Assembly (NCBI GenBank): GCA_022453515.1
Contig: JAJNNY010000020.1
Location: 1-64,000, forward strand
DNA from: Astrocystis sublimbata
Taxonomy: Eukaryota > Ascomycota > Sordariomycetes > Xylariales > Xylariaceae
DNA length: 64,000 nucleotides
Direction of reading: 5' to 3'
Shown: piece after piece, positions 47,636-58,500 of the stretch
Layout: each line of letters starts with the position of its first letter
Position numbering within the stretch: the first letter of the stretch is position 1
Made by a program: the position numbers and the translations under genes
The notes under the pieces: generated by a model
Seen by the model: only the letters and a program-made list of their open reading frames with translations
What the model was told of the DNA's origin: nothing
Databases searched by the model: none

Positions 47636-48137
47636 CTTAGCTTGAAGGGAGAGACATAATACCATGTAGTTGCGAGCTCACGATCATATGCCAGGCTAGG
47701 ATCGTAGATTTGTGCGGTGGATTTGTTTTGGTTTAATGATACCAAGGTCGCAAAACAAAAAACAGATATGCCAAATGGGATTGTGATTACCTTTCTACAT
47801 TATGCGCAGTCAAGTGAGCCAACTTAGGCAAACAGGCAGAACATTCTCACTATTGGTGGATATCTACCCAGGTAGTTCAAGGTTATTGATCGTCAATGAA
47901 TGATGGTCCCCCATGCCTCCAGATTCAATCTCAATAAATACTCACACCAAGTAGACTGTGTTTGTTGAAAGACAGTATTTACCAATTGATAATGTAAAAT
48001 ATCAATGTGGTCAATCTTGCGACTTTTGAGATGTGAAACTTTTAGGGATATAGAGTATTGTCTATTCATAATCGCTATTCTTTACGGATTCTTGCTTCGT
48101 GAGTCATCGCAGTCCCTCCTCTCATGAAGGACTTCCC
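47636..48137. other. Intergenic spacer between convergent genes
   Basis: About 500 bases between the aminopeptidase stop and the carboxypeptidase stop; AT-rich, no gene seen. Confidence 0.65.
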
Positions 48138-50294
48138 TTACCAGCCCCCAAACCTCGACCTCACCCTCGGCCTCGCCCCCGCCCCTCTGGCGCCCTGGAA
48201 GCTCCTCTTCATCATGGCCCTCTGCACCTCTCTCTTCCGCATCTCCTCCTCCTTGTCTTCCCCCTCATCAGAGCTAGAAGGCCACGGCTTCCCCGGCCGA
48301 TTCGTAATAACATCATACGTGCGATTCGCATCCGTGACCTCATACTGCACCGTCGCATTGCCCTCGCGATAGGTACTTTTTCGCGGGCCCTCGGTGCGAT
48401 ACGAGCGTCCGACCTTGTACCTCCCCGTCTCGATATCTTTTCCCTGGATCGCGCGCTCGAAGAACTCGAGCGAGAAAAGCGGCTGGTAGAACGGCACTTC
48501 GTGTCCCGACTCATAGACCCTCGTAAACGAGAACTTGCCCGCTTGCTTCGTCTGCCCGTGGCAGACGCCGTCGGAGGTGATCACGTCCTTGTACCCCGCC
48601 TGTTTATACCCCGGGGCCCCGACTTCGTCGGCGATGACCTCGGACCCGAGCCAGTTGCAGTTGTAGTCGGCGTCGCCGGCGTACAGGGCTACTGTTATGC
48701 CGGATTTCACTAATGAGCGCAGCGCGGCGAGCACGCCGATCTCGCGCCCGTCGTCGCCGGTTGAGGAGAAGGCTTCGCCCACCGCCCCGTTGCTGGAGAA
48801 GTTTACGTAGGCGCCGATGGCGGCTTGCACGATGGGTGTGTTGAGGTAGGATGTGTAGAAGGAGTATGGGAATGGGTCGGGCGTTAGCTCGCGCACGTCG
48901 TACTCGTCGCGTCCTAGGACGTCGTCGTAGACGGACTCGACCATGTTGGCGCAGAAGGAGTCGGCTGAGGAGCACTGTGGAGGATTGAGGTTAGTTCGTG
49001 CATTCATTCGTTCAAACTTTTTCTCGAATAGATTGCGTAAATTGTCAAGTGAGGTTGGGTTTGATAAGCGTGGATAGTAGGAAATAGCCAAAACTTACAA
49101 CGGCGTTATCTCCCGTTCGCTTGCAGTCTTGCAGCCGGTCTAGACAGTTGCCCTTGCCGTACAGGTTGTTGTAGAACATGCTCGCGTTCGCTTCGTTGAA
49201 GGGCGCATAGTCGTATGTGTTGCCCGGAAATACGGAAAAGTTGTAGTCTGGCGTCTGTTAGTCGATTTTCATGTGAAGCTTGGCTTGAGGGGGATTTTAT
49301 TTTGGGTTTGGATCACCATGAGCTCATAGCACGTGGCGGGCATGAAAATAGAAAAACATATCAACAGGCACTTACACGCTTGGTATTGGACCATCGGATC
49401 ATACCTTATTTCGACGTCAGCAATTTTATTCATTCGTTTTTCGTTCCTTTCACGCTTTCTTGAGAGAACCAATTGCGTTCCCAAACTTCGCGCTCGGGGC
49501 TCGAAAACTCACCATCCATTGCCGATCAGCACCGTCTCGAGCTGGATCTTCTTCGCGCGCCGCGGCAGATGCGCGTTCATCTTCTCGATGTACTGGTTAA
49601 AGATAGGCCCATAGTGGCCTCCATAACTCTCCGTCGCAAAATGGAACCCGCCGTGGCGTGAGTACTGCGGAAAAGCGCCCATAAAACCCTGCAGCGTTTT
49701 CCAGAAGTTCGGCGCGGCGCCCGGCGTCGAAGAGGCCGTCAGCGTGATGTTGGGGTACGCGAAGGTGCCGCACATGCCGTCGGCGTACTCGGGACACTCG
49801 CCGGCCTCGGGCAGCACGACGACGCCGTTGCCGTTAGACCAGGCGTCGACGGGGCTCGAGTAGGAGAAGCCGACCTGGCTCGGCTGGTCGATGAACAGCA
49901 TGTTGCTCACGTTGGACCATGAGTACGGGTTGCTGAAGACCTTGCCCTCCGGGTCCACGCGGCAGGGGCCCAGCTCCTCGAACAGGCCTATCATCGAGGA
50001 GCTGCCGGGCCCGCCGTTGATCCAGACTGTCAGAGGCGCCTCGGTAGGGTCGACGTCGCGCGACTCGAAGAACCAGAAGAAGATGTGCTCGTCCTCCCCG
50101 ACGTCTGCGTACCCGGAGTAGCTCTTCACGTTGGGGTCGAGCTCGCAGATGCCTGTCGGCACCTCCTTGTACCGCACTGGGATGTCGGCGTATCCGATCA
50201 CCCGCTTGAGGTCTGTCGGTGCCTTGACGAATTGCGCCTGTGTTGTCGTCGCGAGCGCTGCGAGGGCCAGGAGCCCGCGCGCGAAAGTGGCCAT
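48138..50294 (-). CDS. Secreted serine carboxypeptidase (S10 family)
   Basis: Exopeptidase releasing C-terminal amino acids, normally at acidic pH in vacuole or medium. Four exons on the minus strand: 50294-49513, 49404-49376 (29 bases), 49247-49099 and 48974-48138; introns are 108, 128 and 124 bases, and the frame joins to 598 aa. A signal peptide, MATFARGLLALAALATTTQA, is cleaved near residue 20. The catalytic triad is Ser223 in ATESYGGHYGP, the Asp in YAGDADYNCNWLG (421) and His478 in ESGHEVPFYQP; the oxyanion/substrate motif WINGGPGSSS is at 91-100. Paired cysteines (for example CLDRLQDC, CSSADSFC) fit the S10 disulfide pattern. The C-terminal 60 or so residues are highly charged, with Arg-rich RGAGARPRVRSRFGGW, an unusual tail with no GPI or membrane signal. 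The very short second exon, encoding YDPMVQYQA, is needed to keep the frame. Confidence 0.93.
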
Positions 50295-51827
50295 GGTGGC
50301 GGTGGTGGTGGTGGTGTTCCGCGACGCTACTACTTACTACCTGCACAGCTCAAGCTTACTTGCGACTCAGGTAGGGTGCCTAGGTGGGAGGGAGAGACAC
50401 CAATTGACTACGAGTGAGGTCCACGAAGCTTCACTCGGTGAGATAAGCAAGGTACTAGAACTAGAGGTCTAGGACATGCTCGCATGCGGGTGTTGTGGAT
50501 AACGCCTTTATATATGTGGTGAGGATGGCTACGATTACACTACGTGCACGGGCTAGGCCTCGCGTATGTACAACAGGTCCATGGATATGGATATGTGCAG
50601 GGTGAATCATGCATCTGCTCTTTGTTGGCGCAACGATCGTCGCTTCGCGGTTTCCGAATTCGTTCATATTATTTCTCTCACTTTAACTTACCTGTTTACC
50701 TAGTACTGACTTACTCGGTGTAGCACATTACGAATAAGCTTTCCCGTTCCAATCGTATAGCCGAGTCGTGTCTCAAATCAGACAGACCTATCTTATCTCG
50801 CTATCGTTGCTTCTAGATGCGATTGCTTCTATTCCAGAGACTGAGTAGCTCACTAGTATCTATTTCGTTGCCGAGTCAGGGCTTGGCGAGTCACTGCCGG
50901 AAGGAAGTGTGTGTACCTGGACGGTTCGAAGCGGACGGAAAAGTGCGGATCACACTTTCTCAAATAGGCAGGACAGGATTATAACTCGTCATGGTTCACG
51001 GCTTATCTTTTGGGGCTTATATGCATGTACCTGACCAGCCTCACCGGATTCTGACTTAGTTCTCCATCCGAGCCGGGATCTGGACCGAGTCATTTTTGGA
51101 ACTAATGCGTCGTTGGCCGGCGCGGGGATCTGTGTCAGTGCTCAACAATCAACAATAAACAGATAGAGTCCAAGGCAGATGTCGAACTTGCACAGCATGC
51201 TTGTTACATTGCACAAGCTTCTTTCCGCTCCGATTTTGTCAGCAGAGGTTCGTTAATTCTGTAAGTGAGATTGGTGGACTGCATATAGTCATTCTGGTTG
51301 GCTGGACAACAAGCCCTGATGGCGTCATGCAGTAAATAAGCATTGAGGGCAAATGGGGCTATAATCTCAAGCCGATTAGGTAGAGAATATTGTCATCCTG
51401 GAATAGATAGGTAAATACGTAGCACGTGCTGAAGAACCGGCGACCATGGCTTTTAATCTTTTCTCAATCTGTATTGCAATACGACCTTGCTAAAATATAC
51501 CAATTCTTTCATTCCAATCTTTACATCGTCTTTCATTACCGCGCCCCAAGCCTGTAGATTCGTCAAAGTAGTAAGATAGTAAGTAGGTAAATATACGATC
51601 TATACAATCGTGATAAAGAAGAGAAGATAGGAAACAGTTTTGTAAATGTCAATCTGAAGGTATATGTATGGCCCGTGCCTGATGTCATGCGACGGAAATA
51701 GTCTTGTCATGGTATGTATGGTAAGTAAACAATGAGCGACAAGAAGGGGACCCGGGGGCTGGGGCTGCTGGCTCTTTGTGGCGGTCGTGGGCCGACAGTC
51801 AAAAGGTACCTAGGTAAGCCTGCTGGT
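50295..51827. other. Intergenic region, no supportable gene
   Basis: About 1.5 kb between the carboxypeptidase start and the 3' end of the repeat protein gene. AT-richer, with the AGGTACCTAGGT motif at 51804-51815, which lies within 25 bases of the repeat-protein stop codon. No gene seen. Confidence 0.6.
51804..51815. repeat. Dispersed palindromic motif AGGTACCTAGGT
   Basis: Copy of the recurrent element just beyond the stop codon of the repeat-protein gene, so probably in its 3' untranslated region. Confidence 0.7.
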
Positions 51828-54800
51828 CTACGTGAGTGCATAAAGCACAAACCATCCCGCCACCACGGCTGTGAATGTCCTATTAGACACCACCCTCGTG
51901 GCCACCCCCGCCGCCTCGGAGTCGCTACCCGGCATGTCCGCCGCGCTGGTGCCCGTCGAGCCCCCCGACAACATCTGCGTCTGCGTCTGCGTCGTGGTCG
52001 CCAAGAAGGTGCTCGTTGTAGTCGTCGTCATCAAGCCTGCTTTGCCCGAGCTCGTGCTCGTCACCGTCGTCACCCCTGTGATCGTCGATGCGCCGTTGTT
52101 GCCCCCACCGCCGCCGCCGCTGCCGTTATTCGGACTGTTTGCCGCGCTGGAGCTGCTGCTGCGGGGCGATGACGACGAGTTGGTGACAGTCACTTTGATC
52201 ACGCTGTAGGTGCTGGTGCTCGTGGTGGTGATGGTAGTCTTGCCGTGCCGGCCTCGACTCGTTGTGGTGATGGTCGTTACGATGGCCGTGTTGTTGTTGT
52301 TCCCTGAAGTAGATGTTGTCTTGGTGGGGCTGTTCTTGTTAGTGCTTGTTGTCGTGCTCGTTACCGGACCACGCGAGCCACGGCTGGTTGTTGTGATGGT
52401 TGTCACAGGCGCATTTCCTGTTGATGTAGATGCGGGCTTTGCAGTCGTCCTGGTGCTGGTTCTGGTGCTAGTCGAGGTGATGGTAGTCGGGCCTCGGGAA
52501 CCGGTGCTGGTCGTGGTCAAGGTAACCACGACTAGGACTTTTGTCCCTACTGTTTTGGTGGGCTTTGCGGTGCTACCGGAGTTTGTGTACGTGATGGTAC
52601 TGTAAGACGTTGCCGTCTTGCCTGAACTTGTGTATTTCACTGTACTGTAAGATGTCGCTGTGGTCCCGGCACTTGTATATGTTACTGTACTGTAGGACGT
52701 CACGGTGGTTGGGGCACTCGAGTATGTGACTGTACTGTAGGACGTCACGGTGGTTGGGGCACTCGAGTATGTGACTGTGCTGTAAGACGTCACGGTGGTC
52801 GGGGCACTCGAGTATGTGACTGTACTAGTATACGTTGTCGTGCTTCCGAAACTTGTGTAAGTCGAGGTGACATGGCTTGTCGCGGTGCTTGTAAAGCTCG
52901 ATTTGCTGTAGGTGATGGTCATAGTCGTGGTCGTTGTGCTTGGTGAAGTTTTGGCATAGCTCGTGGAAGTATAAGTCGCCGCTGGAGAGATCCTTTGTTA
53001 GTTTCTACGTCAGCCACCGTCGATGGCTAGGGGGTGAGGTAATACTTGTATAAGAGGTAGTGGCCGTACTTGTCGGACTGTAAGTAACCGTCGTCACACT
53101 CGGCTTACTCTTAGTGGCAGTGACTGTGATCGTTGATTTGAGCGTCGACACCACTTTTGACTTCGTGCCCTTCTGCGTTTTGGTCTTTGTGAAAGTCCGA
53201 GTCTTCGTGATTGTACTTTCTGGCATACTCGCAGTAACTGTCGATATAAACTTTTTCCTGTTTGGGTGTTAGCATACGGATGAAGGCTAGACGGCCTAGT
53301 ACGCCACTGAGATCCAGCCTTGGGGTGAGAAGTGCGATTGGTTAGTGGGCTACTTACGTTATGGACTTCGTAACATACGAGGTGTGAGTTGAGGGGGTCT
53401 ACCGAGACTCGTCAGTGTTGGGAAAGGGCCCATTGGGATGATACAGCTGTTATTGGAGTGGAAATAATCGAGAGAACGTTTATTAATGACTGCTAATTGA
53501 GTAATCTGACTGAACCATACATACTACAAATGATACATATCAGCATCACTTCCTTTGGAGAAAAGAACAAAATTTGGAAGCAATGCTTTGGAGAAAGCTA
53601 ACATCGACTAACCCAGTCTATGTCTCCAGCCGGACCCACTGCCCTTAACCGTCACTGTAGAGGTTACTGTGTCAGTCTTTGTTTGCGTGTCAGTAACAGT
53701 TGTTGTGGTAGTTGACGTGACTGTACCGGTTGAAGTGGACGTGGTTGTGGACGTGGTCGTGGATGTAGATGTCACCGTGACTGTTGAGGCCTGGCAAGCA
53801 GATTGCGTGCCCATGTCTTGATGATTACCCTGCAACGTTCACCCGATTAGTATTTGTTCCATGGACCAGCAACAGTGAGGGGGAAACACTTACTATGCCA
53901 CCCGTGCCTCCGTGATTGCCACTCCCTCCGTGGCCCCCGTTTGCATTATTCCCATGTCCTCCGCTCCCATGGTTCCCGTTCCCGTTCCCGTTCCCGTGAC
54001 CTCCACTTCCTTGCCATGCTCCCCAAAATCCACCATGGCCACCCATGCCTCGCTGCTCAATACTAGTCTCATCATTGGTTTCAAGGTCTTTTTCATCGCC
54101 CTCTTCCCGTTCCAGAGTGGCAATATGTAGTCGGGCTATTGAGGAGGTTAGATGCCAATGGGGTTTTGTAGATGTGCCAAAAGTCGTAGACGTCTGAGTC
54201 TGATGACTTTCGGTGGGCTTGTGGGGCTTGTGGGGCTTGTGAGAATGCGTCGAGTGCGTGTGTTTAGACGTGGGAGGCCCGGTCTCGGTGGTCTTGGGGG
54301 AAAAGTGAGAATGCGTCGAGGGCGTGTGTTTAGACGTTCTGTGTGGTACGGAGGTACGGTGGTGTGGGAAGGAAGGCTTGCTGTGGGTATTGTGTTTCTT
54401 TCCCTCATCACCATCTCTAGCGCCATGCTTCGCACTGCTATGCTTTGTTTGCTTTGAATGATGTGTCGGATCATCCCCATTAGCGTCAGCCTCCGTACCA
54501 GAATGCTGTGTTAGTGTTGGATGATGTGTCGGGGCAAACGAAGGAATTTTATCTAGTGGGCCGAGACCATCTCTAGCGTCAATTTCCGCGTTCACTTCAG
54601 CAGTTTGCTGGAAAATCGTTGATGTTTTGGATTTCCAATGAGGAGGTTTAGGTGAGGTTGTGACTTCCGATGTATGGTGAGGTCCATGCTGGGGGTGAGA
54701 CTTCGAAGAGTGCGCCTGGGATTCTGATGTATGGTGGGGCTCATGATGGGAGCTAGTTTCCGATGTATGGTGAGGTTCATGATGAGAGCTAGTTTCCGAT

Positions 54801-55513
54801 GTATGGTGAGGTTCACGATGGGAGCGAGTTTCCGATGTATGGTGAGGTTCATGATGAGAGCTAGTTTCCGATGTATGGTGAGGTTCATGATGAGAGCTAG
54901 TTTCCGATGTGTGATGGCCTGTGTGTTTTGACTGCGAAGTAGTGGCAGTTCTAGCACCAATTTTTGCGTCGGCTACACCGGTCGATTTAGACTTATGAAT
55001 GACCGTGGAAGAATGATGAGTCTTCGACTTGTGGTGGAACGTGGACTTGTGGGATTTGGATGTATGGGCTTTGGACTTGTGGCCTGAGGACGTTGACTTC
55101 GCACTTGAAAACCCGACATTACTCGATGTCGCATCTAGTTGATCTCGAGACAGGTCAAGCTCCTCTCCATACTCGTCGGAGTCGACAAGATGCTGTGCAT
55201 CATACCCATGCTTCAGCGAATGGGTAGGATGCACCATGACTGTCTTCGTAGATGTTCCCGTGTAGAATATGAAGCCGTGATGATTCGATGTGCTGCTCTC
55301 GGAGTGGGCATCCTCATAGACGACATGAGATTTGCCCAACTCCTTCAGGCTATCGAGGACACGGTGAAAGTCAAATCCCGGGTGGAAACCACCCGCGCCA
55401 GCATGCTCGTCGTCATGGTCCACATTAACGTTAATATCTGTGACCCCGTTCTCGGCAGCAAAGGCATTTCCAACTACCAATGGCCATAGCACCAGCCCAT
55501 TGAGACCCCTCAT
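51828..55513 (-). CDS. His- and Thr-rich repeat surface protein, probable GPI anchor
   Basis: No family recognised; the architecture is that of a fungal cell-wall or plasma-membrane mannoprotein. Proposed exons on the minus strand: 55513-53894, 53829-53650, 53398-53358 (41 bases), 53257-53046, 52981-51828. All phases fit, giving 1068 aa. Order: signal peptide MRGLNGLVLWPLVVGNAFA; a short acidic region; a Ser/His/Lys-rich region; five 12-residue HHTSETSSHHEP-type repeats (about 200-259); more His/Thr-rich sequence; a Gly/His/Asn-rich block; a long Thr/Ser/Val stalk with five 15-residue repeats; and a hydrophobic end, TFTAVVAGWFVLYALT, after a small-residue stretch, as for a GPI attachment signal. 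The intron between exons 2 and 3 (251 bases, donor GTTAAG) is the weakest joint: the locus could be two genes, one ending at 53608. Heavy O-glycosylation and metal binding are inference only. Confidence 0.6.
52590..52814 (-). repeat. 45-base tandem repeat, 5 units, coding for YSSAPTTVTSYSTVT
   Basis: Five in-frame 15-codon units in the last exon of the surface protein. The first three units are identical at protein level; the last two are diverged (YTSAGTTATSYSTVK, YTSSGKTATSYSTIT). Part of the Thr-rich stalk. Confidence 0.9.
54737..54916 (-). repeat. 36-base tandem repeat, 5 units, coding for HHTSETSSHHEP
   Basis: Five in-frame 12-codon units in exon 1 of the surface protein; four are identical in protein sequence, and the third reads HHTSETRSHREP. 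A partial unit, HHTSES, follows. Four of twelve residues are histidine. Confidence 0.92.
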
Positions 55514-58500
55514 GATGATAAGTGTATGCCAAGGATGCCTCGCAGGATGAATGAAGTGATAGAAAATGGGTGTGAAGCAATAAGCTCTGTTGTCATATGA
55601 AGTATGCCTGGAAGAACGAATTAAATATCGACTAAAGTACCAAGGCAATTTGATACAGCCCTCAGTCAACAATGTTCCAGTCTGCTATGCGACCGATTGG
55701 TAGATATTGAAAGAAAAGGCCCATAGGATGAGCCTGCAACTATATAGCTAGCTGTTCGTTATATTGCACCAAGCAACCTGGAGTCCATCGGCGTTTTTCA
55801 GACCCTTGTACCGGCACGGCGGTCGTCTTCGCCGAACGATGTGCCTCGGATGTTCTGATGCGTTTAGCCCAGACTAGGACCCTCAGCATCTGGATTCATG
55901 CCCATCCAACAAGCCTCGACTATCTCAGGACTCTGGACGAGCGCTGCGAGCTAGACTCTTTTTCCTCCACCACATTGCCGCTACGAGGTTATTCCTTGTT
56001 TACTATTACATAACTATTCAGAAGTAAACAAGACTGACAACTAACCTGTGTTCTACTTCAGACAATGGGAACTATATGCGACAGCGTCAGTGATTCGTAA
56101 GCAGTTCCCGGCTTGAAGATCGCGCCCAAGAGCGGTACGGTTGATTTACAAGCCATTCCACGCCCATGAGGAGTCCGCCGTCGCTAAGATTAGGTCATCA
56201 TCGTGTAAACACGTCTGATCACAGCCAAGCTAAGTGACTGTCAAGGCCGGCATGGTGGAAAACCTTATGCATCGGTCTTCACGCAATGCCCGGAGGAATG
56301 GCGAATCCGCCTGTTTAATGGTCATCCAACTCGGTGTTCTCCATTTGAAGCGTATGTTCTGGTTGGCAAATATTCTTAATATGTAGAGGAGCCACGCGTC
56401 TAGCTGAGTTTTAACTTTAGACGGTAATTATCCAGTATCCATTGTGACGTTTGTGTGCATGAACGTTTCGAGCAACCAACACAATTATGAAGCATGAAGA
56501 TGTTCCATACCCTCCTTCCCGGACAGTCGAACATTCAAGCTCGAGAAGTCGTATACGAAAGATTGCACAGCTGCGTAATGGAATGCGTTACAAGGAATAC
56601 ATGCTTGCGCCCCCCCTGCGAGAATGGAGAGCCGAGCAAACTGTTGCTATTTAGCGATGTTTACGTTTATAGTATCAAGGCACGGAAACAGAAAATAGGG
56701 GTTATAGTAGAATTATGCAGGAACAAGCCCTATGCAGCTGCAAGGTACATGTTCCGAGGGCAGGAATACATTGCATGATCTGGGCCTCACCGAGGAGACT
56801 ACTAGGTATTATGTTACGGCTTTTAAAACCAGCTATAAAATGAGTGAACAGCAAGTATCTGGTAAATAGTAACTAGTAAATTTTGGAAATCATCTCTTTT
56901 GCCCATTGAGAAACAAAAATTTCATCACACTTAATCGAGTTCCCGTAGGTTATGAGCGGCATGTCTGTCTTTCGTCCGAGCGAAATCATTTGAAAACATA
57001 GGGAACGTGAGGAACGGAATACGGCGCCCCCTATGGATTGAAGCACACAATTCCGCTTCAGTGCTCAACCCCATCTCGGTGGCATGAGCTGCTCTAGAAT
57101 TGACATGTGGGAACATGGACAAGTTGACTTCCCAAAGATTTTAAGTTTGCAATTTCATCAGCTGGCGTGTCGTGACGCAGGGGTATGCATATGGATAATG
57201 CCGGGATGCTCGCCCAAAACTTTAAATATCTGGCATGTAGCTGTTGACTTCTTGCTAGACCGTTGTATTGATCAAGCTTTCGTATCTTTTGTTGCTGTTG
57301 CACCAATAATGGCCAATCATCGGAGTTGGACGTCTCCCAGCAAAACACAAATTTCAAGGTCATGCTTGTAATATCATCACGCAAGATAACAATGAATACG
57401 AGACGGGATCATCATTCAACCCCTGGAGCTTATCGTCTTTACCCCCCTTTTACGAGCGGAGATGTTTCAGAAATCAGAAACTTGAATAGAGTTCTATGGA
57501 TCAAAAATTGTAATCAAGGTTGACAACTCATATGCAAAAATTGCACGCCAAATTAAGTCTTCAAAGTCAAATTGACAATGATGATTGACTAGCATTATAG
57601 AACATATCATGGTACCTATCTGGAGTCTTTAAAAATCCCATGAGATGGCTGCCAAGTTTCGTCTGTAGACTTATGGAAAGATTCTTGTCAAGTCTAATCT
57701 TCCTTCGGGTTCATCATTGTAAGTGTTGTAGAGTGAGGAGCAGTGCTATAGTATAAGTCACCACACACAAAAAAACTTTCTAGATTATCACCACAAACTA
57801 AAAAGAGATTATTGCCTATGCATAATAATAGATAGCATTTTGGACAACACTATTATGGTCCGATGTAGTTAAATTGTCACCACACCAACGGAAGAAGGGG
57901 ATCAACTAGGCAGTCATCGTAGCCAATCCATACGAGAGCCATTTCTTTGCCATCTTATCTCTGGTTGTTATTAGACATGGCGACTATAGACCTGCCACGG
58001 TACCGTACATGTAAGTACCTGCAGATGGTCAGGTTTCCGGCTGGATAACGTTGTACCATTTGATAATGCCATGATGTATTACTGTAATTCTCTTCTATCA
58101 CATGATCTATCCGCTGCTACGTTACAGAAGGTTACCTCCTACCATTTGCTATATGCACAAGTTAAGAGATGCTCTCTGATTAATTCCGGATTTCGTACTG
58201 TAAATAACACGTACGTACCTACGTAGGTAGGTATGGAGGAACTGCATGTTGCTTGTCTGTGGTCTGTGGAACATACGACCGAGGAACACCAGTACAAGAA
58301 GCAATACTCACACATCGGCGTTTTCCGACAGTCGCCACTAATTGGACCAAAAACCAAGAGGAAATGGTCACCCTTCGTCGAGAGGGGTAGGAGCGCTAGT
58401 GCCACGGCAGATGGTTAGCTAGAAATAGTTGACAGTCCCTGTTATTATCCGGCTCTCAACTAAAGTAAGTAGCATAGCAAAGACAAATGAATAGACTAAT

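Noticed and set aside
48099..48713. 204-codon plus-strand frame, rich in Arg, Pro and Leu
   Set aside because: Antisense to the last exon of the serine carboxypeptidase; the composition is typical of a shadow frame in GC-rich coding DNA.
51871..52605. Val/Leu-rich plus-strand frames resembling membrane proteins
   Set aside because: They mirror the Thr/Ser codon repeats of the surface-protein gene on the minus strand and have no start context or independent support.
53608..53649. Stop codon at 53608 as the end of a separate upstream gene
   Set aside because: Kept only as an alternative: the downstream exons then lack a start codon with a signal peptide, whereas the five-exon model joins every phase and unites a signal peptide with a GPI-like tail.
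58252..58310. ACATACGACC, identical to the start of fungal 5S rRNA
   Set aside because: The match stops after ten bases; the internal control region and 3' pairing of 5S rRNA are absent.
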